Counted from the first letter of the stretch, positions 37,163 through 50,541 are shown. The stretch is 64,000 nt of DNA from Burhinus oedicnemus (GCA_008921705.1 VFFE01007504.1:1423894-1487893); one strand, 5' to 3'. The notes: generated from the sequence alone by a model not told the origin. Numbers and translations: made by a program.

Positions 37163-40100
37163 GTGAGTACTGACCCAAACAGCATTATGCTTCCTTTTCC
37201 AGTGAGATTAGGAACTATAGGAGTCAATGAGATTAGAAAAGGGACAGGGAAGGTAGAAAGCGGCTTCAGTGGTCAGCACATTACAGAACACCTCTGCCCG
37301 ATGGCACAGCTGGCAGAGGAGTGCCATCCTTCTTTGCTTAGCGTGGAAATGCAAAATGGTTGGATGTTTAAACATGCTTCATGGTGGAGAATCTAAACTG
37401 ATCTGCCTGATCTGCCACACTTCTGCTCTCTAAGAGAAAAATAATTTAAACAGGGAAAGCCATGAAGCTGTCAACGAAGAAGGAACTTCTTTAGCATACA
37501 GAAAAGACCTATTCAAAAGTACTGAGATCTATACAAGTGACTGTATGGCAAGCTGAGAGGCGTATAGAGGAAACAGCAAAAACAGAGCAGTACGTTTCGG
37601 GACCAAGCCTGTACGAATTGCAACAGACCATTACGAGAGGGGAGCAAGACTTCTCTGAAAATGCAGTTGCTGCCACCTTGCATTGAATAGAGCTGTACAA
37701 GACACCTAAGCTCCCTTTGAACTAGGAGGCTGAAATAACAGGAACACCATTCAGAACATACATGCACTCAGGGATGGCTTCAGTAAAAGTGGAATGAGTT
37801 GGCTTTCTCCAAGTATGAACAGTACAGACCATGACTGCAACGCCAGGCTTTCACTGAGCTGGCACCCTGTCTGAGCAGCTAGCTGCCTGTGAAAAAAACA
37901 AGATAAAGATACGAGAAGCTGAAAAGAGAGCCAGGAAAGGAGCTATCACAACATGCTCAGAAGCACTGGAAACTGGGCTGCAAGAAAAAACTGGAAGTGG
38001 TTTTAATCTAAATGCTAAATGAGAGGGTCCTGGAACTGTGAACGCAGAAAATGCCCTTTGCTTCATCTCCCAGGTGTTCAGAGAAACTGAATTTTATAAC
38101 TCCTTGTAAATAAAAGGAATTGCAGTGAAGATACCTATCCTATTTTCGGATTATAATCTAACAGAAACAATGCACTGGACTCTGAACTTTGGCTAGCTGC
38201 ATGAGTCAAAGTGATACAACACTACTCCTGATGTTCGAGTGCTATGCAAGCCACCGAAAGCTACTGCTTTGTTATACAGTAGTAAAGCACAGGCTTCAGC
38301 CCCTGAAAGCTGACCAAGTTCTCTAAGAAAACAAAGAACAGACATCCTCCACCCCAAAATAAAGGATGTCTGAGAAATGTCCCTGAGAAAATAGGTGCCT
38401 CCTGCCTGCCTCGCCAAGGGAGACACACTATTTCAGCAGCATAAAGGCCCATTCAACCCTGTGGCGTGGACAGAGGAAAGTTCCCTCCCTTCTCCAAGTT
38501 TCCAAGCAGACAGCAGCAGAGCAAAGAGCTCCTGTTTAATATTCTGCTACTGTTGTCAGTGAGGTTTGTGAATAAACTGAGCATCGTCTATGCCAGAGCA
38601 GAGCTGCTCTCCATCCTGCTAGTGCAGCAGCAGGATCAGAGCATAACCATCCTCTCACCACCTTCCTGAAGCGCTGCTGCAGAGCAAGCACAGAAGAGAC
38701 TCGCCCTCTCTCCTGCTCCCCGAGCAGCACAGCATCCAGACTGCTGCTGAGGAGGCCTTCTCCACTGTTACCTGCTGGTGCCACTGCAGCAGGACCAGCA
38801 CAGAAGGACGCACCTTCTTCGTACATCTGCAGCGTCATGGCATCAGGACAACGGCACAGGAGGACATCCCTCCTGTCTAGCCAGTGTCATTGAGGAAGGA
38901 CAAGCTAAAAGAAGGGCTTCTCTCTCAGCAGCTCATTAGAGCACCTACAGAAGCTGACCTGCACTTTCCTCCCACACTCCCATCTCTGTGTTACCACTGC
39001 TGAAACAGGATCTGTTCCAAACAGGGTATTTTCTTCCATATCTGCAATTGTTCAGCAGGATACACTGGGAACAACGTTTCTTTACTGCAGTCCGTGCAGC
39101 AAGACCTGGGCTAGGAGAAATAGCTCTTTCTCCGGTATGACTGTAGTAAGTCCAGCTCAGAGCTACAGCTTTTAAATTCAGCTAGGATTGTGTAAGCAGC
39201 TCTTCTACCCTCTCCCTCTACTCCACTGATTCCATCCCCTCTCCCTGAAATTGGACAGTGGGTGCTTCTACACCAGCTTCATTTGTAGCAGGAACATCTG
39301 ACAGCATTTGCTGACGTGCATGGAAGCAAGGGATGGGTGAGCTCTTTTATCTTGACTTCAAACTCATTTGAACAGCAGCTATCCAAGAGTCTGACTCAAG
39401 CTCAAATGTTAACCTGTTCTCATTTTGCTTAGGGAATGACAAGGGGGGAGGAGAGGGGAAGGAAAAAAGAAAGGAAGAGAGGGAAAGATACAGGGAAAAA
39501 TAAAGAGTGGGATACAAAACAGAAAAAATAAAGACTCAAGAAATGAGAACAAGAAAAATAATGTAAAATAATGTAAATCCAGCAGAGAGAAAGGCTTCTA
39601 TATGGGCACTCTTTGCACCAGCCTATCTTTGGCTTATAGCCTAGGAGCTGTAAAACATAATAGATGCTTTCCTTTAACTGGAAAAATAGTTTGTTTTTTT
39701 AAGCAATCTCCTCTGACAGAAGGATAAAATGTTTAAACTATTCAAAAGGCAAAGAGAATAACTCAAACTAGTGTTTCATAAGCCCTTGGCACTGTATTAG
39801 GGAGTTTTAAAAGTCTGAATTTCACTTTCCCTCTGAAAATCCGTAGCATTGATTAAAAAGGTGCATCAGAAACCAGCTTCAGTCAGAGCATTGACCTGCC
39901 TGTGCTGTCACCAGTTTGAAATGCAGACAGAATTATGATTTAGACCAAAATATTTCTAATAAAAAACAACAAAGCCATTTATCAACAGGCCTCAAACAAC
40001 AGGAGGTTTCATTTGAAAAGTGAGATGCATCCTCTCCTGCCAAGTACTGCAGTAGTAAGCCATGGACTTAATACAACTTTGGCTCCCTGTGAAAGGATCA

Positions 40101-40618
40101 GAGGTTCATCTGAGGGAAATTAGAGAAGCAATTAAAAGTAAAGCTCCTGTCTCACCCAAATCTAGCCTTGATTTATCCAGTAAACTGAACATCTACTGTG
40201 TGCCTGAAAGCAGAGCAGTAATGAAGCCCTGACTTGGGAAACCAAATATTGGCATGCACAGGCGCACACATCTAAACCGTTTCTGCTTAAAGAATTGCAC
40301 AGAAAATCACTAATGCTGGCACCCAGTTTTCAGTGGTGAGAGTGCTACTCACATACATAAGGACTGATATTGTATATCTGCCTTCAGCTTTTCTCGATTG
40401 CATTTGCAGCGCTAACAGGCACTGTACAATCTTGCACTATGCAAGCTGATGACACTTCAATCTTGTTTGAAAATCCAAGCTAAAATGTAGCCTGTCTTTG
40501 TGTTTGGGGTCTTCCTGTTGCCTTTGGTACAAGCAAACCACTACCTACAGTAAAAGTAAAGATGACCCTTAAGAAAATGACTGTTTTAACGCTCTCTTGG
40601 CTTTCTCTTATGTCACAG
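37163..40618. other. NGEF intron between long-form coding exons 1 and 2
   Basis: The donor is GTGAGT and the acceptor is TATGTCACAG. The intron contains a 48-base homopurine tract (39441-39488) and no recognised exon or transposon. Confidence 0.7.
39441..39488 (+). repeat. Homopurine tract, 48 bases
   Basis: An uninterrupted A/G run within a longer purine-rich region continues, with interruptions, to about 39540. Such tracts can adopt triplex or other non-B structures. Confidence 0.8.
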
Positions 40619-40733
40619 GTTCACTCAAAAACAACGAGCCTGTCAAAGAGCCTCTGAACGTTTTATCTCATAAGGGATCACCATCCCCAGTAAACTCTGA
40701 TAAGACAACTTTAGACGAACTATGGATCCAAAG
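40619..40733 (+). CDS. NGEF: NGEF long-form coding exon 2
   Basis: This 115-base exon sits between a TTATGTCACAG acceptor and a GTAAGG donor. It completes Gly90, encodes 37 codons (SLKNNEPVKEPLNVL onward, ending DELWIQ) and leaves AG for the next exon. The NNEPVKEPLNVL segment resembles the mammalian GKSVNEPLTLNIPW segment at the same place. The phase-2 end fits the shared exon at 50769, where the first base makes Arg128. Confidence 0.83.
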
Positions 40734-43603
40734 GTAAGGAAGTGCACATACAGGGTATTCAGCATGTCTGCTGAGGAATATAGTCAAAGTGGTGTCAGAG
40801 CAAGAATGCTTGTTTTGTGGAGGACAGCTGGACTAAGCTATAGCTCTGGTCCATGCCTTCTCACCCTGACTTGTAATGCTGTTTTCAGTCCTAATGATAT
40901 ATATCATAAAGTACTAGGACCGTGGTAAAAAGGGTCTTAACAGTATGAGTTCAGAGAAGACAGTGAAGAAGGGGGGGAAGAAGAAAACAGTGGGGAAGAT
41001 TGAAAAAAGGTGAATGTGATGTAGCATCACCCAGTGGAGTAAGCAAAGAGGGCAGACCGCTTTAAGCAGCTTGTTGAGAGAGCCTGCAGGCATTTCCTTA
41101 TGGAACATCCCAACATGAGGATGATCCCATTCTCAGCCTTCCCAGAGGGCTCTCCTGAAGCCTGTTATACAACCCTACATGGAAAACATCATTTTATAGC
41201 TGAAGAAGTAGCTACAAATATGCTTTCTAAAGTATTCTGACTTTCTGTTTGCTGTTTACTTTGAAGAACTGATAAGCAACAGAGGCTTTCAGTGAGGTAG
41301 CCCTTTTTGGCTTAAATGCCTTAACAATCTAGGTCCAGGAAAAGGCCCTGATCCCACAACCCATACATTTACATGTATCCCATAAATTTACCCTCACCCC
41401 TGCTCTCTTGCCACTGCAGCAAGGCAGAGAGAGAAGCAGCTACCTAGCCTTACATTTTCTAATATATGAGTAAGGTATTGTCCCAAGCTCCCTATTCAGC
41501 TCCTCATCTCTTGTGTGTATAACTGAGAGACAGCCCCTACTTGTACTGTAGAAGATCAAGCTGAAAATGCTAAATACTTGCCCTCTAAAGGTGCATGCCT
41601 TATACTGCACAGCATGGTCCTAATTACTGAGCCCAGCTGTGTTGGTGTAATGCATAGTGACTTTCCAGGCACCTTTCCTTATGAAGAGGACTCCAGTGAA
41701 AAAAATTTTAGCCAAACTGTAAAGTTGGATTTAAATAAATTAATTGCCCTGGCTAAAATTGATTGCACTTTGGCATTAAACTGAGCATATGAAACTAGAC
41801 AGTTACAGTCTGCTGCGATGTCAAACCCATCTGTCTTCCTCTCTTTGCGGCATAATCATCACTGTCAGTCTCTGACATCCTGACACCACCACTTAGGCAG
41901 CTCTGAAATGTGCAAATTCTGATTCTCCCTGGAGCTGGAAACAATGAGCCTGCGCTGGGAGTCAGTTTTATCAAAGATGCTGCTGTGCACAGAGCTTGAC
42001 AGGTCAGTACAGGTTCTAAGGCATGTGTCTGCTAAAAGCAGGAAGTGCTGCCGAGTGGCATCATCTCTTGCAACTGAGCAGAGAAATTTGGCAGAGAATG
42101 AGACCAGAGTTCCAGCTCGAACTGAGCCCATGTCCTCCTCTTCCATTCTCCAAAAGATCAGCTGTAATTTATAAGAGAACCACTAGAAATCCGCATTGTG
42201 AAAAGTCTGCAGGAGCCTAAGGATACTGCCATTATTTGCAATAATCACTATTCTCCCCCTTCTATGGGGAAAACAGGCCATTGTGTAAATAAGGCATCTA
42301 AAATATTATCACTGGTCTCAAGAAACGCATCTAATCTCTCCCCAAAAGAACAAAATTGCTACCTGTCAGCTAAGAGTTCTTCTGAAAGCAGAAGATAGCA
42401 GTTCTGCAGAAAGGACAGTACAGGCACCTCTGACCAGCACTGGGAAGGTCCTTGGGGTTCTCAGGAGTGAATCGCCACAGTCCTGAGGGCAGGCAGGGCA
42501 TCAGTGCTGCATCTCTTCATGTTCAGCAGCGTCCTACAGCAACTGTATAAATGCTAGGGCTGGGCAGGCACAATGCCTTCTCCTTGCATGAAGACAACCA
42601 GCAGGTCTGACACAAATAGGTTCTTCACAGGTAGGGATGTCACTTCACATATAGCCATGCTACATAATTTAGGACAGGAAGTAAACACAGCTGGGGAATG
42701 TAGCAAACAGCTCAGGAAAAGGAAATCATTATCTGCATTGTACTGATGGGATACAGACTTTAACACTCTAATTAAGGAAAAGCACCCTAGGCTCCTTCAA
42801 ACCCACTGGTGAGTTGAATCTATGTGTCATTCAAAGCTCTGAGAATAATAGAGTACTTAATTGATCTCAGAACATTGATGTCTGAAAACAAGATGACCTC
42901 AAACGTTATTGCTGGTGTTCCAAAATCTGCCATACGCCCTCCATAAGATACTTTTTAAGAGCATTTTTATACCTAACTATTCTCAAATGGTTTTTTTCCC
43001 CTGATGTTTCTGCTATGCAATCCCCAGCTCCCCCTAAGCACTGTAGAGTTCTCCACAAGATCATGTGGGTCCCTCCCAGTCTTCCACATTATACAAAGAT
43101 TCAAACCCCTCGCATGACGAGCCACTTCCCGACAACTTGGCTGACTTGCCCTGAACATTTCAGTGCTGAGCTTCTAGCACAACTTCTGTTTTTCAGAGTA
43201 ACCACAGCCAAAGACCTGGAAGGAACTGAACTCAACAAACACTGCTCTTTCCCACTGTGATCAGTCCTACCACCTTCAGAATGGCAACAGTTGTGCAAAC
43301 GGCATAGCAAGCCGTCACAGAAAAACATCCACACAGTGTGTCCATCCACAACTGTCAGCCTCAGCTGAAACCAGCTCCCATAGAGACCAGAAGATTAGTC
43401 CTTTTAAACCCTAGAAAGGAGATTCACTAATCAGTATCTACCCTATATTACCAGCTAATAGGATGTTTGACGTCTCTTAATTTCTAATACAATACAGATG
43501 TTTTAACAGCACGGCTATTATTTACCTACCATTTCCCACTGAGTCAGATTCTAAAAATGATATGTCTTTATTGCGGGCCACTAGACACAGTGGAAGAGAC
43601 ACT

Positions 43604-43623
43604 CAACATGAAATTTCATGTTG
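43604..43623. repeat. Perfect 20-base palindrome
   Basis: CAACATGAAATTTCATGTTG equals its own reverse complement without a spacer. It could be a dimeric protein-binding site or chance. Confidence 0.95.
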
Positions 43624-44185
43624 CAAATCTCACTGCAAGGTCATTGGTCTACCAGTGCAGAGCAAACTATTTCTTCAGGCTGGTTATGAAACCTCCAATT
43701 CAGAGAAATGACGATCATCTAAAAATCGTTTGATTACGTTTGATCTGAGCTCAAAGAATAAAAGCACTACAACAGTGAATACAAATAGTCACCTTCAGCA
43801 GCAAGAGGGAATCTAACTTGTTTGAATTCATGCAAACACGTGTATTAGAAAGAAACACTCTGCATGTAAAATAGCATAGTGCTCTGAAGGATGCTTGTGT
43901 GAATTTGGGTTAGCACAGCACTATTTGTCCTGGGCAGCAGAGGGCACTGCTTTTATAGCCTGGTTTAACCAGAAAAGGGGGGAAAGCCTCTAGAGAGGCT
44001 GGGACCTATATTGCAAACGGTCCTATACCATACTCGAGCATGAAATAGATTTCTTATAGTTACCCCTTCTCCATATTGCCAATGGTGCTTCAATTTGCAA
44101 GTGGTGAAGTCAGGAACAGCTGATGCAAATACATGTTGACCGAACCTTTATATTTTGTCACACAACAACAATTTTTTTCTCTTTT

Positions 44186-44206
44186 AGAGAGAGAGAGAGA
44201 GAGAGA
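44186..44206. repeat. (GA)n microsatellite
   Basis: About ten uninterrupted AG units are followed by A/T-rich sequence inside the NGEF intron. Confidence 0.85.
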
Positions 44207-47200
44207 ATTTTTTCCTATCCCTTCTTCTGTACAATCTGAATCTTAAAAAGTCTAAGAGCAACAGTATTTGCAGGGAGAACAATTTTAAAAACTAATAAAT
44301 TTTCAGTAAAAATAGCCACTGTAGGTATTAAAATATTACTGTCAAAATCTCATAGTTCACAGGATCATACAGAGTAGCAAGCAATAACATACAGAATTCT
44401 AATTAAGCATCCTTCCAGCATGCAGCAAATTGACATCCCAATCCCAGTCTGCCCACCTATTCCACCCAGTCTCTGCTTGTCAGGTTTTTCAGCCCAGTCA
44501 TGGTTTCATTACCCAGCACGGTCTAGGCTTTGATCTCCAGCTCTACCAGTCTGATCTGCTTTATCTGGACATACCCTGAGCCTCAGGTCCTCAAGCAATC
44601 TCTTTGTTTCACTCCTTTTCTATCAGCTTCAACTTGTAATTCCCCACATGATTTCCTCAGCCTACCGTTTCCCAGATATATTATTCCTCTTTCTTCCCTC
44701 CTGCGGCTCATTTCTCAGTGTCCTGCTGTTCCCCAGGCTCTTCACCCTCATACAATCTTAGTCCCCACCTCTCTTACTAGCTCCAGCGCCCAGTGCTACA
44801 TTTTACAGCCTTTTCCAACTCACCATTTCCTGAAGCACCCAGCTGTGGGCAAGTTCCTCTCTTCATAGCAGTCTCCTGGTCCAGAAGTAGACCCCTCTCG
44901 CTCCATGCTTGAGTCTTGCTCCCTCTGTTTTTCAGTCAAGTAGTTTTCTCATAGTGCTGCCTGGACCCAGCACAAGGATCACTGCAGATATGACAGAAAT
45001 GGCCTTTATTCACAGTGCTTAGAACTGGACCAGGCAGTTTTTATAGCTGCAATATCAGAAATGTTTCTCTCAGCCCTGAGCAGGGCACATGTTCTCTCCC
45101 TTGGCAGCAGCTCAGGGATTTTAGATGCTAAAATCTACGTCTAAAGCCCTGGCAAACCCCAAATTTCAACTCATATTTCAACAGAAACCAAAGCCTCTCA
45201 AAGGACAGAACAACAGTTTTTCTGATTTCCTTTAATAGGGATCCAATAATATTTTCCTAAGCCTAAGAAATTGTTAATTGTTTTTCATATATAAAAAATA
45301 ACCCATCTATTGCAGGTGGTCAGTAAGTAAAAATGTAACCCTGATGATTATGAGCATCAAAAGGTTAGAAGCACCTAAAAGTAAGGAACTCCTAGTAGGA
45401 AGTTCTGAACATTTTTAGTTATCAGTAAGGCTGCCAGCCCCAACAGACATAATTAAGATATTTTGATGAAAGCTTAAGGAGGTTCAGAAAAACAGATGTG
45501 CTTTTGGCCTTTAGGATCTAAAAATATTAGGGATGAGGAGGTCCACTTATCTCCCACTAAAAAGCGAAAAAGCAGGAATAAAAATTGCACAGACACACCC
45601 ATTGTCAAAAACACTGCTAAAAACCACACGTGAACAGAGAGAACCTGAATGAACCTGAAGAATGAAAATATCCTTGACTAGGTATAACATTATTCAAATC
45701 TATTACTAACTTCACACTTCTCCACAAATTTGGTTAGCTCAGATTAAAACAGTGCTTCTTACCTCATCTTGTGGCCTTTCCTGGTGTGAAACTCCCACTG
45801 ACTAGAAGGGTTTGGGGAATTTTTAATGAATAAGATCTACTGGACTGCCTCTTCTCTTTTTAGTTTCTGGAAGAGGACGTCTAATTTCTAAAAAGCGCTA
45901 TAAGAGAACATTAAAAAAAATGCATTTCAGCATCATTTGGAAACAAGCTCTTTGCACAGCTTTATTCTAAGGATTGCTTTTGAGTTTAGATGCGCATTAG
46001 AAATCTTAATTCAAATGATTAATCATTTTTCAAAATTATTAACATCTGAAAACACAGGCCAAGATTGTAAATTCATCCTGGAAACATAACTTAAATGAGA
46101 TAATTGCAATAAACTAATTATAAACTCACACCAATTATCACATTTTTAATGCAACCATGGACCGGGTCAGCCAACATTTAAAATCTTTTCCAACAGCAGT
46201 ACAGTAAAGCTGGGAACAGTCTGCAACCACATGAACCCCTTCTTCACAGAATGTACACAAGCTCAAACCCATTCTCCTTTGCCCACCAAGAGCTGAATCA
46301 TGGTCATGATCCATGTCACCAGAGCATGGCCATCTAATGATGGCCATAAGGGTCATTTCCAGTGCCTGTGTGCTTGGGGATCCTAATAATTTCTGAGGGA
46401 AAATGGGGCTTTAGTCTATCATGGCATTGCATGACTTCTGTCACCAACAAGAGCGTGGGGCACAAAGCACCACTTGTGGGGTGCTGGGGTAGGATTTTGA
46501 ACTATTTGCTTTAATGTATGTTGTTCTAGCAGTCATATTATTTCTTTTCCCCTACAACTAGACAGGGAATTTTAGATTAAAATACAGGTATTTTAGTCAG
46601 AAAACTGTTTTGTCATCCTGAGATTTTACTGATTTTGATGATATGGGGGGAAGCTTTTAAGGCTCCAGATCAAATTCATTGTTGATACAGTGAGAGAGAA
46701 AAGAAAACCTCCTCCAAACTCCTATTCAGATGGTTACAATTAGGTGGAGTGGGAAATTCTGCCTGAGCCTGCAGTTCCGCAGCAGTGTAAAACAATCCCA
46801 GGTGGCACTGCCATGGTCCTGCCATCCATCTGCATGTCTGCCACCTCCACTGTGCTGGCACTAGCATTGAGCTTACCCTGTAGTGAGACATTCCAGACAC
46901 ACACAAAGCTCATTCTACAAAAAAAAAAAAAAAAAGAAAATAATTTTCCACCAGTTTAGCTGCCCAAACCTGCTCACCAAGAATGAGATGAGCATGAGTG
47001 CTGGCATAAAAGTGGAGGTAGAAATATGCCTCAGGGAGTCGAGTGAAAAGTGGAATTGAGCAGCTAGGTCAGCTTAAACTGCACACAAAGTCCTAACAGT
47101 TGTGGAAGTAGGGAGGAAGAAACAGGCAGCAACGCTGGAGTTATTCTACTTAGCAGAAATAGTCTTGTATTGACTGTCCTAAAGTGGTATTTGATGAATA

Positions 47201-47279
47201 AGGCTCAAGCACCTTTCCCAGTGACCAGGGAAAACAGAGCATCTCTGGGAGGAGAGACTTATCCACCCTGAAACAGGCA

Positions 47280-47345
47280 GTAACATGTGGGATGTGAGGG
47301 AATGACACAGCCAGGACTCCAACCTGGATCCCTCACACCAGCATG
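47280..47345 (-). repeat. Possible MIR-like SINE fragment, antisense
   Basis: TGACACAGCCAGGACTCCAA followed by CCTGGATCC resembles the reverse-complement MIR segment CAGAGCCAGGATTCGAACCC. The match is short and could be chance. Confidence 0.33.
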
Positions 47346-49939
47346 AACATCCCAGCCATGAGACTGCTCTGAGAGAATCACTTACTTGCCTTCCTTCATT
47401 TTTCATGACAAACTTGGAGAGCTCTATGTTTTTTCCCCAACAATTTTTGCAAGACAAAAATACCTCCTTCTCGCTAAACATCATTTTTTACTGCGGTCCC
47501 AGATCTCTGGGAACATTCTGTCACCTCTACTTGGGAGAAAAAGCGTTTCTTGGGCACTTGTTCTGTTGACAGACATTCTCTTTATGTCAATATGAAGTAT
47601 GAGAATAAACCTGGAAAGGAAGAAAGAGCAACATGTTTGAAAGTCCAAATTACAATTTAAAAAGTTCCAAAGGAAGGAAAAGTAGACTATTAGTCATTGC
47701 TACACAGTGGAACAGATCTCTGAGACACAAAAATACAAGCTGTGGCCTCCCGTGGCCACAGGGGGCATTTCACTCTCAGCTGGTGTTCTCACCTCTTCAT
47801 AGCTTCCAACATTTTTATTATCATTATTACTTTTAGAGACATTTTTCATGTTTTCATCTCAGGCCAAAAGTGAAATTATTTTGGAAAATTTGAAGGAAAA
47901 AGGAAGACAGGCAGGATTAAATTACCAGATAGTTATGGGATCCTGAAAAGGTGCTTTCTATATTTGAATGTTTTTCATATCATGACCCAGATGCTTTTTC
48001 TAGAAAGAAATTTCACTTTGCAACAGATTTAACCCTTGGGAGTGAAGCAATGTGAGGGGTTAGAATCTGTCAAACTCCTAATGAGTATTTGTGAAACATT
48101 GAGGGGTTTTTAGTAGATACATCCAGAAGTTATATATTCACTCTAGCAGCGTCAGTAAGAGCTCATGCACTGACTTCCCTTTGCATAGGAGGGAGAACTC
48201 CTCACTGCTCTTGGCCCTTTCCCTTAGAAAATACTAAACAGCATCCCGGCTTTTCCAGAACTCAAGATATCAAAGAGTCTCAGTACAGTTAATGTCCTCC
48301 CTCCCCTCTTCTAAGAAAGAAGCTTTTTAGCATCCCACCCACTTACTAAAACCCTTGACAATATTCTTGCCCTGGCAGCAAGCCACTAAAACGTCAGTCA
48401 TTAGCCAGAGCTTCAGACACTCTGCCACTTCATCCCTTCTACAAGGTTTTGGCTGCCCCCTCACTCACCTGTCTCCCCAAGCCCCCTAGCCCCAGTGTTT
48501 AATGGCTGATAACCCACTTTCATCCCATATTGACCATCTCCCCCGTGACAATCTCCCCCCGTGCGACCCCAGCTGTCAGGCTGTCCTCCTCCTCCTCTCT
48601 AAGTGCAAAACAGGCTCCAGCTCTCACACTCACCCTAATCTTTCCTATCAGTTATCTGGTCCTTCCAACTTCCCAGTCCGGGACTGGACCTGGACTGGAC
48701 TGACAGTCTTCTCTGAGTCCTCAAATCCCTCCACCGATATTTCCAGCTGTTTTTCTCTCCCATTCTGCCTCTTAATGACTTAAGGACCGAGCTCTCCAGT
48801 GTGCCAGATTGAGATCTAGTTCACATATGCTGAAGGAGTTTTTCTGAATGTATAGTCATGTGCTGATTGGAAGCTATCCTGATATATCATTTAGCAAAAA
48901 CAATATCAAGATGATAAACAGGAAACTATTTTACACATACAGACCAACACAGAGATTTTATGTTATTGTGTAAATTACATTATCACGTACAGAAAAAAAC
49001 ACGGTTATTTATGCAACAAGGAGAAAGCGAACGCGAGGAATAGCTGAGCGTTTTCTGACTGTTAACTCCTCAATTGCAATGTTGTGCAGATGACGTTTTT
49101 TTTTGCTGAGGGTTACTAACATGTAGGGAAGAGCTGCACCCAACCTGTCCGCAAGCACTTGAACCGATCTGAGAGTGTAACCACACCCTGGAGCTCAAGA
49201 GGATTTATCCCTGAGGCGGAAAAACAATTACCTGAACGAAGACAGATAGAGATCATTGAGTACTGAGATACTTACTGCCTAAACGAGACAATATATCCTT
49301 ATGGAAGTAGCGACGCTAAGGAAAGGGAGACGGGGGAAATGACTGAGCGGGTGCAAAGCCCTCCCAGAAGAGGAGAGGAGGATAGCGGTCAATCCTGTGG
49401 GGTAATCAGGGGTGCAGTTCTCGGCAGGAGGGATTAGGCTGAGTTTCCCAGTTACATTCCTCCATCTCAGGGTTTCATTCCCAGAGAAGAAACGCACCAT
49501 ATGCACCAGATCTGGAAGTGGTTCAGGAGAGCCCCTCTCTCCCACCCCCTCTTCTCCCTCAAAGCCGGTGCCAGCCGCAGATAGGCAGAGAGGTGGAGGG
49601 GATGGGGGGCAGCGCTATGCCCCGGGTCTGAGGGAGGTCAGTGTTAGGGCAGGACCCCCCCTCCCGCTGTGCATGGAGGAGAGGGGCTGGGGCCCGGGCT
49701 GGTGCATGGGGTGGGATGGGGTGTGTGGGTGCTTGCTGGGGGAGGGTGCCTTGCTGGGGAGGGAGGGAGGAGATGGAGAAGGGGCTTCCCTGCATCTGAG
49801 GAAGGAGCCTCTCTGCAGGAGAGCAGGGGGGATGGAGGTAGGGGTGCCTGTGAAGGTGGGGGGCCCCTGGGGCAGAGATTGCTGCCTTTTGGGGGGGGCC
49901 CTTGGGGAGGAGGGAGTCAGCCTCCCGGCGGAGGAGGGA

Positions 49940-50410
49940 CCTGCGCTGGAGTGCTGGAGGGNNNNNNNNNNNNNNNNNNNNGGGTTGGGGAGCTCTAACG
50001 GGCTCTGAGGGGTCTCGGGAGGGATTTGGGGAAGGCTGAGGGGGCTCCGCGGGGTTTTGGCAGAGCTCTGTGGGGCCTCGGAGGAGATCTGGGAACACGG
50101 ACAGGGGTTGTGAGGGGCTAGGGGACCTGAAGGCTTGTGAGAGCCCAAGGGGAGGCTCTGAGGGGACTTTGAGGGGTTCCTGTGGGGAGAATCTGGGGGA
50201 GTGCCTGAGGGGAGGCTCTGAGGGGATTTGTGTGGACAGCCCCTGGGGATGCCGAGGGGTCTGAGGCAGCTCTGTGGGGATTTTGGGTGGAGAGCCCCTG
50301 GGGGACGCCTGAGGGGAGGCTCTGAGGGGATTTGCGTGGAGAGCCCCTGAGGGGGGTCTGAGGGGGCTCTGAGGGGGTTTAGGGGGCTCAGAGGGTCTCG
50401 GGGGGCTGCA
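49940..50410. repeat. G-rich minisatellite-like region
   Basis: Units built from GAGGGG, GGCTCTGAGGGGATTTG and GAGAGCCCCTG recur. A block of about 43 bases at 50203-50245 recurs nearly unchanged at 50307-50349, a period of 104 bases, with weaker half-units between. The plus strand is strongly G-rich with many G runs, so quadruplex formation is plausible. The scarcity of stop codons here produces long meaningless minus-strand frames. Confidence 0.7.
49962..49981. other. Assembly gap (20 N)
   Basis: Twenty undetermined bases lie inside the G-rich region next to the CpG island. The length is probably a placeholder, so sequence may be missing. Confidence 0.97.
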
Positions 50411-50476
50411 GGGGCGCCCCGGGGGCGGCCGCAGCTCCCCTCTCCCTCCCGCGCAGGCTGCTGCCTTCCTACCCCC

Positions 50477-50490
50477 GTTACCGTGGCAAC
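50477..50490 (+). promoter_or_regulatory. X-box-like RFX binding site
   Basis: GTTACCGTGGCAAC consists of two half sites, GTTACC and GGCAAC, separated by GT, and fits the RFX consensus GTNRCC-N(0-3)-RGYAAC. It lies 85 bases before the short-form ATG, a typical position for RFX-driven promoters of ciliary and neuronal genes. Confidence 0.5.
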
Positions 50491-50520
50491 CGCCCGGGCT
50501 CCCCCAGCCCCGCGCCGCTG

Positions 50521-50541
50521 CCGCCGCCGCCGCCGCCGCCG
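50521..50541 (+). repeat. (CCG)7 repeat in short-form 5' untranslated region
   Basis: Seven CCG units lie 34 bases before the short-form start codon, probably in the 5' untranslated region. GC trinucleotide runs here may vary in length. Confidence 0.8.

Noticed and set aside
44530..44868. Plus-strand frame of 112 codons in an NGEF intron
   Set aside because: It is a Ser/Leu/Pro-rich reading of a pyrimidine-rich block, with no domain and no splice signals of note.
49412..50098. Frames of 198 codons (plus) and 179 codons (minus) near the gap
   Set aside because: Both read across the N gap, are low in complexity and overlap each other on opposite strands. They are composition artefacts.
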